A stretch of 64,000 bases of DNA. Source: Kitasatospora albolonga (GTDB lineage: Bacteria > Actinomycetota > Actinomycetes > Streptomycetales > Streptomycetaceae). Of the stretch, positions 1 through 7,947 are shown one piece after another (the first letter of the stretch is position 1; every line of letters starts with the position of its first letter). The DNA is taken from contig CP020563.1 in NCBI GenBank assembly GCA_002082585.1, positions 6,194,001 through 6,258,000 of the forward strand, given 5' to 3'. Position numbers and translations under genes: made by a program. The notes below the pieces were generated by a model. The model was not told the origin of the DNA. It saw only the letters and a list, made by a program, of their open reading frames with translations, and did no database searches.

Positions 1-1
1 C

Positions 2-823
2 GTCCCGGTCCACCGGCGCGGCCTCGGCCTGATGTTCCAGGACCATCAGCTCTTCCCGCACCGCGATGTCGGCGCCAACGTGGCGTTCGGACTGCGGATG
101 CACGGCGCCGGGCGGGCGGAGTCCGAGCGCCGGGTCCGCGAACTCCTGGAGCTGGTCGGCCTCCCCGGCGCCGAACGCCGGGCCGTCGCCGCCCTCTCCG
201 GCGGCGAGCAGCAACGCGTCGCCCTGGCCCGCGCCCTCGCCCCGCGCCCCAGACTGCTGATGCTGGACGAGCCGTTGGGCCAGCTCGACCGCAGCCTCCG
301 TGAACGGCTCGTCGTCGAACTGCGCACCCTCTTCCAGGAGTTGGGTACGACGGTGCTCGCCGTCACCCACGACCAGGGCGAGGCGTTCGCGCTCGCCGAC
401 CGGGTCGTCGTGATGCGGGACGGGCGGATCGCCCAGGAGGGCAGCCCGCTGGACGTCTGGCAGCACCCCGCCTCCGCGTTCGTCGCCCGCTTCCTCGGCT
501 TCGACAACGTGACCCCCGCGACCGTGACCGGCCGGGCCGCCGCCACCGCCTGGGGCAAGGTGCCGGTCCCCGAGGGCTCCCCCCAGGGCGAGGTGGACCT
601 CCTGGTCCGCCCCGCCGGGGTGCTGATCGGCGCCCCGGAGGACGGGCTGCGCTGCACGGTCGGCGTCCGCACGTTCCGCGGGAACCACGTGACCGTGCGG
701 CTGACCCCCGAGAACGCGCCGGTCCTGGAGGCCGAGTGCGCCCTGCGGGACACCCCGGACGAGGGCGCGGTGGTGGGCGTCCGGTTCGACGAGGCGGAGA
801 CGGTGGTGCTGGCGGGGGAGTAG
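2..823 (+). CDS. ABC transporter ATP-binding protein (FbpC/PotA type), 5' end cut by window
   Basis: This is the C-terminal part of an importer ATPase that energises solute uptake at the membrane; the Walker A region lies upstream of the window. Visible are a Q-loop region (LMFQDHQLFPHRD), the ABC signature LSGGEQQR, Walker B (LLMLDEP), the D-loop and the H-loop His in AVTHDQ. After about residue 165 a TOBE-like domain follows, as in iron(III), thiamine and polyamine importers. The frame is open from base 2, so the true start is outside. The partner permease and binding protein would lie upstream, so the substrate cannot be assigned. Confidence 0.9.
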   Translation, partial: VPVHRRGLGLMFQDHQLFPHRDVGANVAFGLRMHGAGRAESERRVRELLELVGLPGAERRAVAALSGGEQQRVALARALAPRPRLLMLDEPLGQLDRSLRERLVVELRTLFQELGTTVLAVTHDQGEAFALADRVVVMRDGRIAQEGSPLDVWQHPASAFVARFLGFDNVTPATVTGRAAATAWGKVPVPEGSPQGEVDLLVRPAGVLIGAPEDGLRCTVGVRTFRGNHVTVRLTPENAPVLEAECALRDTPDEGAVVGVRFDEAETVVLAGE

Positions 824-1441
824 GGGCTGTCCTGCCTGATCAGCGCGCCATTCCTGGGCCCCGTCGTGCAGGAAGCGGTGCCACTCCAGGAGGGCGCCGT
901 CGCGGAGGCGCAGCTGATGGAGTACGTACGGGCCGGATTTCTGCAGGGCCCAGTCGGGAAGCAGGACGCGGTTCTTCAGGCGGGCGTCCTGGGCCAGTGG
1001 GCAGGGCGTGCGCAGTCCGTGGGCGATCGTGTCCCGGAAGTCGGCGTCCCAGTGCGCCGGACCGGTGGCCGCTCCGGGTCCCCGGGCATCGATGATGCCG
1101 CGCGCGTGATCGACCACCGCCTCGTTCACCGCCTCCTGGAGCCGCTGGAAGGCATCGGCCGTGGCACTCCGGGGCCGCCTGATCCGGATGTTCCTCAAGC
1201 GCTCCTCACCGTCCCGGTAGTGGTGGACCCGGCAGTACGTCAGCGTCCTCCCCTCCGCACCAGGCTTCTTCTCGCGCACCCACGCCTCGATGGCCATCAC
1301 GTCGCGCAGCGGTATGCGTCCGGTGCGCCCCCAGGGCAGGGGCCGGAGCCGGCGCGTCAGACGCAGTGTGTGTCCGTCGAAGGTCAGCCGGGCGGACAGG
1401 GTCGACGCGGTCAGCGGATGGCGGACGGGCGGCCCGCTCAC
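824..1441 (-). other. Possible hypothetical gene with DUF4429/PH-like N-terminus; 3' end unresolved
   Basis: A reverse-strand frame with protein-like composition opens at a GTG at 1441. It encodes a basic, beta-rich N-terminal part resembling the actinobacterial DUF4429 (PH-like) pattern, with FDGHTLRLTR and RIPLRDVMAIEAW, then a helical stretch (AFQRLQEAVNEAVVDHARG) and a C-terminal part I do not recognise. No stop codon occurs in this frame before the window edge: the frame continues exactly antisense to the ABC ATPase gene, where stops are rare by composition. The annotated 3' limit is therefore only the edge of the ATPase gene. No good ribosome binding site precedes the GTG. It may be a gene remnant that has lost its stop. 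Confidence 0.35.
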
Positions 1442-1628
1442 CCCGTTGGGATTCGTCGTAACCCCAAGTGTGTTTGGAAAAAGGCCCGTTGGTGCGGCCC
1501 GGAGGCGGAAGGGCTCGGGACCGTCGTCCGCCCCCGGCCCGCGCGACAGGACAGGACCGGGCGGGCCGGGCAAGCTGAAGACACGCCTCCCGGACCCCGA
1601 CCCCCGACCACGAGACGAGGCCGCGACC

Positions 1629-2102
1629 ATGAACGGTGGCACCCGCCAGGGCATCGACCTCACCCGCGTGCTCCACGCCCCCCAGCGGCGGGTCTTCGCC
1701 GCCTGGACGTCACCGGAGGACTTCGCCGCCTGGTACGGCGGTGAGGCCGACGTGCCGCTGGACCGGGTCTCGATGGACGTCCGGCCCGGCGGCGCGTGGA
1801 GCCTGGTCATCGTGATGCCGGGCGTCGAGATGCCCTTCCACGGGGTGTACCGGGAGGTGAGCGAGCCCGACGGGCTGGTCATGACGCTCAAGGACGGCTC
1901 CGCGCCGAAGGACCCGGAGGGCACGGAGAGCACGGAGGGCGAGACCGTCACCGTGACCTTCACCGATCTGGGGGACGGCACCACCGAGCTGGCCTTCCAG
2001 CAGCGCGGCGGCCACCTCACCCCCGCCCAGTACGCGGCGGCCGAGGACGGCTGGGAAGCCTTCTTCGACGCCCTCGCCGCCCGTCTGGCCAGCCACCCCT
2101 GA
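1629..2102 (+). CDS. SRPBCC (AHSA1/START-like) domain protein
   Basis: Encodes 157 residues of the AHSA1/START-like SRPBCC fold, a small hydrophobic-ligand-binding cytoplasmic domain. The diagnostic start is present (LTRVLHAPQRRVFAAWTSPEDFAAWYG), followed by the beta-sheet core (DVRPGGAW, VYREVSEPDGLVMT) and the C-terminal helix (GWEAFFDALAARL). The ATG at 1629 is chosen because GACGAGG lies just upstream and homology begins at once; the same frame is open further upstream but that part has no protein character. It stands alone. In this family ligand and partner vary too widely to predict. Confidence 0.88.
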   Translation: MNGGTRQGIDLTRVLHAPQRRVFAAWTSPEDFAAWYGGEADVPLDRVSMDVRPGGAWSLVIVMPGVEMPFHGVYREVSEPDGLVMTLKDGSAPKDPEGTESTEGETVTVTFTDLGDGTTELAFQQRGGHLTPAQYAAAEDGWEAFFDALAARLASHP

Positions 2103-2123
2103 CCGGGCCGCCCCCCCGGCGGC

Positions 2124-3284
2124 CTACTTCGCCAGCGGCAGCGCCGCCAGCTCCGCGATCACCCAGGTCAGCGGGGCGAACACGGCCAGCAGCGCGGCGG
2201 CCCGCAGCGCGGTCGCGGCGCGCAGCGCGGAGGCCGGGGCGCCCATCCGCAGCAGCGCCTGAGCGGTGTGGGCGCGGGCCTGCTTCGCCTCCAGGGCCGA
2301 GGTCAGCAGGGTCGCCACCGTACAGCCGAGGACCAGCACCGCACCGAGCGCGGTGAGCGGGCCCCAGGGGCGCTCGTCGCCCCCGTACAGCGCCGAAGCG
2401 GCGATCGCGGCGGCGACCACCGCGCAGACGATCCCGAGCGGCCGCCCGATCCGGCGCGCCTCGTCCATCAGGACCCGGCCGGCCAGCAGGCGTACGGCAC
2501 CGGGGCGCACCGCCTGGAGCGCCCGCCCGCACAGGTGGGTCAGCCCCGGTCCGGCCATGGCCAGGCCGATCGCGGTCAGCGTCCAGCCCGCCAGCACCGC
2601 CACCGGGGTCGCGTCGAACCGGCCCGGCAGCGGGAACGCGCTCCCCGACCCGCCCCCCGACGCGTACGCCTCCACCGCCAGCCCCGCGGCCACCAGCGCC
2701 ACGCCCCAGGGGAGTCCGCTCGGCACGGGGGCGGGCTCCGGCAGCTCCTCGGAGCCGAAGGTGTCCCGCGCCGGGTCCGGCCGCGAGCGCAGGGCCAGCG
2801 CGCTCGCCGTCGCCGACGCCACCGGTACGAGGGCGAGCAGCATCAGCGCGGCGGCCAGCGGCAGCGGGGTGCCCGCGCCGAGGAACTCCGCCGCGCCGCC
2901 GTCGAAGGGCATCCCGGTCAGATCGCCCCGCAGATGCAGGAAGAACAGCAGGGCCACCATCGAGCCGAGCGTGGTGGAGACGGCGGTCGAGACCGCGGCC
3001 AGCACGGAGAGCCGCACCGGGCCGAGGCCCACGGAGGAGAGGCCGGGCCGGGGGCGGGTGCTCGGGTCCGTACGGGCCACCGCCACGGCGAACTGCACGG
3101 TGGCGGCCAGCGGGACGAAGCACCACAGCAGCCGCAGCACCGAACCGGCGGATGCGGGGTGCGCGGCGGCGTACCCCAGGGAGCTCAGGAGGAGGAAGCC
3201 GACTCCGGCGGAGGCGGCGGCCACCAGGAGCCGCCGGACCAGGACGAGGGGGTGCGTACCGCGGGCTAGACGGAGAGCGAGCAC
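2124..3284 (-). CDS. ABC transporter permease, FtsX-like
   Basis: A 386-residue integral membrane protein with about eight to ten hydrophobic segments and a C-terminal block (LRMGAPASALRAATALRAAAL) like those of FtsX/MacB-type exporter permeases. Its GTG start lies inside the last codons of the upstream ATPase gene (19-base overlap), so the two are translationally coupled and form one exporter. The first half of a usual 800-residue FtsX-type actinobacterial permease is not obvious, so it may act as a dimer. Substrate is unknown. Confidence 0.78.
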   Translation of the reverse strand: MLALRLARGTHPLVLVRRLLVAAASAGVGFLLLSSLGYAAAHPASAGSVLRLLWCFVPLAATVQFAVAVARTDPSTRPRPGLSSVGLGPVRLSVLAAVSTAVSTTLGSMVALLFFLHLRGDLTGMPFDGGAAEFLGAGTPLPLAAALMLLALVPVASATASALALRSRPDPARDTFGSEELPEPAPVPSGLPWGVALVAAGLAVEAYASGGGSGSAFPLPGRFDATPVAVLAGWTLTAIGLAMAGPGLTHLCGRALQAVRPGAVRLLAGRVLMDEARRIGRPLGIVCAVVAAAIAASALYGGDERPWGPLTALGAVLVLGCTVATLLTSALEAKQARAHTAQALLRMGAPASALRAATALRAAALLAVFAPLTWVIAELAALPLAK

Positions 3285-4003
3285 GCCGCGCTGCCCTCCG
3301 CTTCGGGGCCGGTGGTGAGGGCGGTGTTGGAGACGCGGCGGCCGTCCAGCAGGGAGACGGCCCGGTCGGCGAGGGCGGCGACCTCGGTGTCATGGGTGGC
3401 CAGGACCACCGTGATGCCGTGCGAACGGGCCGCCGCGGTGAGGGTGCGCAGGAGCTGGGAGCGCTCGGCGCGGTGCAGGGTCGCGGTGGGCTCGTCGGCG
3501 AAGATCACCGTCGGCCGCGCGCAGAGCGCCCGGGCCACGGAGACCCGCTGGCGCTCGGCCTGGAGCAGGGCGTGCGGGCGCTTCCTGGCGAGCGGGGCGA
3601 TGTCGAGGCGCTCCAGCCACTCGGTGGCGGCCTTCTTCGCGGCCCGGTGCGCGACCCCGCGCAGCAGCAGCGGAAGCGCCGCGTTCTCCCAGGTGGTCAG
3701 CTCGGGGACGAGCTCCGGATCGGCGGCGATCCAGCCGAACCGTTCCCGCCGCAGCCGTTCGCGCACCCGGGGGCTCATCGTGTGCACGGGGACGCTGTTG
3801 AACCAGACCTCGCCCTGGTCGGGCACCAGCCGGCCCGACAGGCAGTGCAGCAGGGTCGTCTTCCCGCTGCCGCGCGGGCCGGTGACGGCCAGGATCTCGG
3901 CGTCCCGGATGCCCACGGAGACACCGCCGAGGCCGGGCGATCCGTTGTGGGAGTGGTGCAGGGAACGCGCCCAGATCACGTCGTTGTCCGGCGGGGCCAC
4001 CAT
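3266..4003 (-). CDS. ABC transporter ATP-binding protein with degenerate signature motif
   Basis: A 245-residue LolD/MacB-like ATPase paired with the adjacent permease. Walker A is intact (GPRGSGKTT, residues 42-50), as are Walker B (TVIFADEPT) and the H-loop (ATHDTE). The ABC signature, usually LSGGQ, reads LLQAERQRV, and the Q-loop position also departs from consensus. The ATG at 4003 is preferred because a GAGG lies about nine bases upstream; a GTG nine bases earlier overlaps that site. A 20-bp perfect palindrome lies 32 bases upstream in the leader. Confidence 0.85.
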   Translation of the reverse strand: MVAPPDNDVIWARSLHHSHNGSPGLGGVSVGIRDAEILAVTGPRGSGKTTLLHCLSGRLVPDQGEVWFNSVPVHTMSPRVRERLRRERFGWIAADPELVPELTTWENAALPLLLRGVAHRAAKKAATEWLERLDIAPLARKRPHALLQAERQRVSVARALCARPTVIFADEPTATLHRAERSQLLRTLTAAARSHGITVVLATHDTEVAALADRAVSLLDGRRVSNTALTTGPEAEGSAACSLSV

Positions 4004-4034
4004 GGCGTACACCTCGGTTCGGATGAGTTTTCCC

Positions 4035-4054
4035 GTTCCCCCGTACGGGGGAAC
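4035..4054. promoter_or_regulatory. Perfect 20-bp palindrome in the leader of the ABC exporter operon
   Basis: Every base pairs with its partner around a central GTAC; the half-site is GTTCCCCCGT. It lies 32 bp before the ATPase start. The symmetry without a loop suits an operator for a dimeric repressor better than a terminator. Binding is inferred only from symmetry and position. Confidence 0.45.
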
Positions 4055-4118
4055 GAGGACGCGGCCGATCGGTCACTGGGCACCGTAGGGAGTCGGACCG
4101 GGGTGTACGCACAGCACG

Positions 4119-4164
4119 CGGCCCGGATGCACCCCTTCTCACTCGAACGGGTGCATCCGGGCCG
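4119..4164 (-). terminator. Hairpin terminator after the aminotransferase gene
   Basis: Two perfectly complementary 16-base arms (4119-4134 and 4149-4164) enclose a 14-base loop, 77 bases beyond the aminotransferase stop and before the ABC operon on the same strand. No U-tract follows, as is common for Streptomyces terminators. Confidence 0.7.
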
Positions 4165-4240
4165 GGTGGACCGTATGAAATGACCGCTGGATGATGATCA
4201 TCCGGCGCTCGTGGCGGTGGTCAGACGCTCATGGCGGGGA

Positions 4241-5602
4241 TCAGAGCTTCGTCCACGCCTCCGTCAGCACGGTCCGCAGGATGCCCTCGATCTCGTCGAA
4301 CGTGGACTGGTCCGAGATCAGCGGCGGCGCGAGCTGGATGACCGGGTCGCCTCGGTCGTCGGCGCGGCAGTAGAGGCCGTTCTCGAACAGCGCCTTGGAG
4401 AGGAACCCGTACAGGACGCGCTCGGTCTCCTCGTCGGTGAACGTCTCCTTGGTGGCCTTGTCCTTCACCAGCTCGATGCCGTAGAAGAAGCCGTTGCCGC
4501 GGACGTCGCCGACGATCGGCAGGTCGTGCAGCTTCTGGAGCGTGGTGAGGAAGGCGTTCTCGTTGTCCAGGACGTGCTGCGGGAGGTTCTCGCGCTCGAA
4601 GATGTCCAGGTTGGCGAGGCCGACCGCCGCGGAGACCGGGTGGCCGCCGAAGGTGTAGCCGTGCAGGAAGGTGTTGCCGCCCTGGTAGAAGGGCTCGGCG
4701 ATGCGGTCCGAGACGATGCAGGCACCGATCGGGGAGTAGCCGGAGGTCATGCCCTTCGCGCAGGTGATCATGTCCGGTACGTAACCGAACTTGTCGCAGG
4801 CGAAGATCGTGCCGAGGCGGCCGAAGGCGCAGATGACCTCGTCGGAGACGAGCAGCACGTCGTACTGGTCGCAGATCTCGCGGACCCGCTGGAAGTAGCC
4901 GGGGGGCGGCGGGAAGCAGCCGCCCGCGTTCTGCACGGGCTCCAGGAAGACGGCCGCGACGGTCTCGGGGCCCTCGAAGAGGATCTCCTGCTCGATCTGG
5001 TCGGCGGCCCAGCGGCCGAACGCCTCCGGGTCGTCGCCGAAGAGCGGGGCGCGGTAGATGTTGGTGTTCGGCACCTTGTGCGCGCCGGGGACCAGCGGCT
5101 CGAAGGGGGCCTTGAGGGCGGGCAGACCCGTGATGGACAGGGCGCCCTGCGGGGTGCCGTGGTAGGCGACGGCGCGCGAGATGACCTTGTACTTGGTCGG
5201 CTGGCCCTTGAGCTTGAAGTACTGCTTGGCCAGCTTCCAGGCGGTCTCGACGGCCTCGCCGCCACCGGTGGTGAAGAAGACCTTGTTGAGGTCGCCCGGG
5301 GCGTAGTCGGCCAGCCGCTCGGCCAGCTCGACGGCCTTCGGGTGGGCGTAGGACCACACCGGGAAGAAGGCGAGCTCCTGGCCCTGCTTGTACGCCGTCT
5401 CGGCGAGCTCGTGACGACCGTGACCGGCGTTGACCACGAACAGGCCGGAGAGGCCGTCCAGGTAGCGCTTGCCCTTGTCGTCGAAGATGTACGTTCCCTC
5501 GCCACGCACGATGGTGGGAACGGGCGCGTTCTCGTAGTCCGACATGCGGGTGAAGTGCATCCACAGGTGGTCGTACGCGGTTCGGCTGAGGTCCTTGCTC
5601 AC
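4241..5602 (-). CDS. Class III PLP aminotransferase, probable putrescine/polyamine aminotransferase
   Basis: A 453-residue fold-type I aminotransferase. The PLP lysine is K283 in TCAKGMTSGYSPIGA; the glycine-rich cofactor loop (TTGGGEAVETAWKLAKQY) and the VSDEVICAFGR segment containing the cofactor Asp are intact. The family covers omega-amine, putrescine and GABA transaminases that pass an amino group to pyruvate or 2-oxoglutarate. Its position beside an aminobutanal-type dehydrogenase and polyamine uptake genes favours putrescine or a longer polyamine as donor. The GTG at 5602 gives an N-terminus MSKDLSRTAYDHLW; a GTG at 5620 is possible. The start sits two bases after the regulator's stop, so the genes are coupled. 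Confidence 0.88.
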   Translation of the reverse strand: MSKDLSRTAYDHLWMHFTRMSDYENAPVPTIVRGEGTYIFDDKGKRYLDGLSGLFVVNAGHGRHELAETAYKQGQELAFFPVWSYAHPKAVELAERLADYAPGDLNKVFFTTGGGEAVETAWKLAKQYFKLKGQPTKYKVISRAVAYHGTPQGALSITGLPALKAPFEPLVPGAHKVPNTNIYRAPLFGDDPEAFGRWAADQIEQEILFEGPETVAAVFLEPVQNAGGCFPPPPGYFQRVREICDQYDVLLVSDEVICAFGRLGTIFACDKFGYVPDMITCAKGMTSGYSPIGACIVSDRIAEPFYQGGNTFLHGYTFGGHPVSAAVGLANLDIFERENLPQHVLDNENAFLTTLQKLHDLPIVGDVRGNGFFYGIELVKDKATKETFTDEETERVLYGFLSKALFENGLYCRADDRGDPVIQLAPPLISDQSTFDEIEGILRTVLTEAWTKL

Positions 5603-5604
5603 GG

Positions 5605-6111
5605 CTATCGGGTTCCCCACATATAGGTCTGCTTCTTGAGCTTGAGGTAAACAAAGCTCTCGGTGGAGCGCACCCCGGGAATGGCCCGGATGCGTTTGTT
5701 GATCGTCTCCAGCAGGTGGTCGTCGTCCTCGCAGACGATCTCCACCATCAGGTCGAAGGAGCCCGCGGTCATCACCACGTACTCGCACTCGGCCATTGCC
5801 GACAGGGCTTCGGCCACCGGGTCGAGGTCGCCCTCGACATTGATGCCGACCATCGCCTGGCGCCGGAATCCCACGGTGAGCGGGTCCGTGACGGCGACGA
5901 TCTGCATCACGCCCTGGTCGAGCAGCTTCTGGACGCGCTGGCGCACAGCCGCTTCGGAGAGGCCGACGGCCTTGCCGATCGCGGCGTACGGACGGCGTCC
6001 GTCCTCCTGGAGCTGCTCGATGATTGCGAGGGAGACGGCATCGACCGCCGACGGCGATCCGTTCCCGGTCCTGGAGTCTGCGCTGCGACTGGCCACACCT
6101 CCACTCTGCAC
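5605..6111 (-). CDS. Lrp/AsnC family transcriptional regulator
   Basis: A 168-residue feast/famine regulator. An N-terminal winged helix-turn-helix (SLAIIEQLQEDGRRPYAAIGKAVGLSEAAVRQRVQKL) is followed by a RAM effector-binding domain with the glycine-containing VMTAGSFDLMVEIVCEDD motif. It is divergent from the aldehyde dehydrogenase at 6273 and upstream of the aminotransferase in one transcription unit, so it most likely controls both in response to an amino acid or amine. The GTG at 6111 is used; a GTG at 6096 would remove five residues from the disordered N-terminus. Confidence 0.9.
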   Translation of the reverse strand: MQSGGVASRSADSRTGNGSPSAVDAVSLAIIEQLQEDGRRPYAAIGKAVGLSEAAVRQRVQKLLDQGVMQIVAVTDPLTVGFRRQAMVGINVEGDLDPVAEALSAMAECEYVVMTAGSFDLMVEIVCEDDDHLLETINKRIRAIPGVRSTESFVYLKLKKQTYMWGTR

Positions 6112-6272
6112 CGCACTCGTCTGTCTCGCAACCCCAGAGCGATGAAATTCGTTGAGTTGGTGCTCGGAACCGACTGAATCCGAAGCTGGGGGTGGTTGCC
6201 TATGTCGAAAGCGTCACCGGAGCGATTAGGGTGGGTGTCTCACCCATCGGACAGCCGACAGGAGGGGTGGTC
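6112..6272. promoter_or_regulatory. Divergent promoter region between regulator and aldehyde dehydrogenase
   Basis: This 161-base gap must hold the promoters for both directions and the likely Lrp-type binding sites. The part around 6140-6185 is noticeably A/T richer than its surroundings. A strong ribosome binding site (AGGAGGGG) ends the gap before the dehydrogenase. I cannot place the -10 or -35 elements with confidence. Confidence 0.5.
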
Positions 6273-7712
6273 ATGACCACCGAGGTGCGCCGTCTGCGCA
6301 ACTACATCAACGGGGAGTTCCGGGACGCCGCGGACGGGCGGACCATCGATGTGGTCAGCCCGGTGACGGAAGAGGTCTACGCGACCTCGCCGCTCTCCGG
6401 ACAGGCCGACGTCGATGCCGCCATGGAGGCGGCCGCCGCCGCGTTCCCGGCCTGGCGCGACACCACGCCCGCCGAGCGCCAGAAGGCCCTGCTGAAGATC
6501 GCGGACGCCTTCGAGGAGCGGGCCGAGGACCTGGTCGCCGCCGAGTCGGAGAACACCGGCAAGCCGCTGGGGCTCACCCGCAGCGAAGAGGTTCCGCCGG
6601 TGGTGGACCAGATCCGCTTCTTCGCGGGCGCCGCGCGCCTTCTCGAGGGCCGCTCGGCCGGTGAGTACATGGAGGGCCTGACCTCCATCGTGCGCCGCGA
6701 GCCCGTCGGCGTATGCGCGCAGGTCGCGCCGTGGAACTACCCGATGATGATGGCCGTCTGGAAGTTCGCCCCGGCGCTCGCCGCGGGCAACACCGTCGTG
6801 CTCAAGCCGTCCGACACCACCCCGGCCTCCACCGTGCTGATGGCCGAGATCATGGGCCAGTTCCTGCCCAAGGGCGTCTTCAACGTCCTGTGCGGCGACC
6901 GGGACACCGGCCGCGCGATGGTCGAGCACCCGACCCCGGCGATGGCCTCCATCACCGGTTCCGTACGGGCCGGTATCCAGGTCGCCGAGTCCGCCGCCAA
7001 GGACGTCAAGCGCGTCCACCTGGAGCTCGGCGGCAAGGCGCCCGTCGTCGTCTTCGAGGACGCCGACATCGCCCGGACCGTCGAGGGCGTCTCCGAGGCG
7101 GGCTTCTTCAACGCGGGCCAGGACTGTACGGCCGCGACCCGCGTCCTGGTCCACGAGTCCATCCACGACGAGTTCGTGGCCGCGCTCGCCAAGGCCGCCG
7201 CCGACACGAAGACCGGGCAGCCGGACGACGAGGACGTGGCGTACGGCCCGCTCAACAACGCCAACCAGCTGAAGCAGGTCAGCGGCTTCATCGAGCGGCT
7301 CCCCGCCCACGCCAAGGTCGAGGCGGGCGGCCACCGGGTCGGCGACAAGGGCTACTTCTACGCCCCGACCGTCGTCTCCGGCCTCAAGCAGGACGACGAG
7401 ATCATCCAGAACGAGGTCTTCGGACCCGTCATCACCGTCCAGTCCTTCAGCGACGAGCAGCAGGCCGTGGAGTACGCCAACGGCGTGGACTACGCCCTCG
7501 CCTCCTCGGTTTGGACGCAGAACCACTCCCGCGCCATGCGCATGTCCAAGAGCCTCGACTTCGGCTGTGTGTGGATCAACACCCACATCCCGCTGGTCGC
7601 GGAGATGCCGCACGGCGGGTTCAAGAAGTCCGGCTACGGCAAGGACCTCTCGGCGTACGGCTTCGAGGACTACACCCGGATCAAGCACGTCATGACGTCC
7701 ATCGAGGACTGA
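6273..7712 (+). CDS. NAD-dependent aldehyde dehydrogenase, 4-aminobutanal dehydrogenase type
   Basis: A 479-residue ALDH. The general base E251 lies in LELGGKAP and the catalytic C285 in NAGQDCTAATR, with the Rossmann motif GSVRAG and the active-site Asn in APWNYP. The substitution of GQDC for the commoner GQ(V)C context is typical of the aminobutyraldehyde/betaine aldehyde branch. Next to a polyamine aminotransferase its job would be oxidising 4-aminobutanal to GABA. The ATG at 6273 follows AGGAGGGG; the frame extends upstream but without family homology. A related enzyme is encoded at 13256. Confidence 0.9.
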   Translation: MTTEVRRLRNYINGEFRDAADGRTIDVVSPVTEEVYATSPLSGQADVDAAMEAAAAAFPAWRDTTPAERQKALLKIADAFEERAEDLVAAESENTGKPLGLTRSEEVPPVVDQIRFFAGAARLLEGRSAGEYMEGLTSIVRREPVGVCAQVAPWNYPMMMAVWKFAPALAAGNTVVLKPSDTTPASTVLMAEIMGQFLPKGVFNVLCGDRDTGRAMVEHPTPAMASITGSVRAGIQVAESAAKDVKRVHLELGGKAPVVVFEDADIARTVEGVSEAGFFNAGQDCTAATRVLVHESIHDEFVAALAKAAADTKTGQPDDEDVAYGPLNNANQLKQVSGFIERLPAHAKVEAGGHRVGDKGYFYAPTVVSGLKQDDEIIQNEVFGPVITVQSFSDEQQAVEYANGVDYALASSVWTQNHSRAMRMSKSLDFGCVWINTHIPLVAEMPHGGFKKSGYGKDLSAYGFEDYTRIKHVMTSIED

Positions 7713-7800
7713 CATCGAGGACTGACCGGCGCGTACGCCGTACAAGGACGCGTACGCCGTACGAGGACCTGACCGGCGCGCACATGCACGTCGTACGGAT

Positions 7801-7829
7801 ACGGCCCCGGGCTCCCCGCCCGGGGCCGT
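7801..7829 (+). terminator. Hairpin terminator after aldehyde dehydrogenase
   Basis: Perfect 12-base arms with a 5-base loop, 88 bases after the dehydrogenase stop, followed by a short pyrimidine run. The preceding gap also repeats GCGTACGCCGTAC twice. Confidence 0.75.
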
Positions 7830-7947
7830 GCCCTTTCTGGACAACGTGTGCGGGGCGCGCCCGTTCCGCTGGACGCTTGGTCCATTGTCCGCCGAGGTGA
7901 TCACCCGGCATCCTGCGCGGGTGCGAGCGATCCCGAAGAACCACCCC

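Noticed and set aside
6196..6232. TTGCCT and TAGGGT as a promoter for the first aldehyde dehydrogenase
   Set aside because: Spacing is 25 bases, too long for a sigma-70-type promoter.
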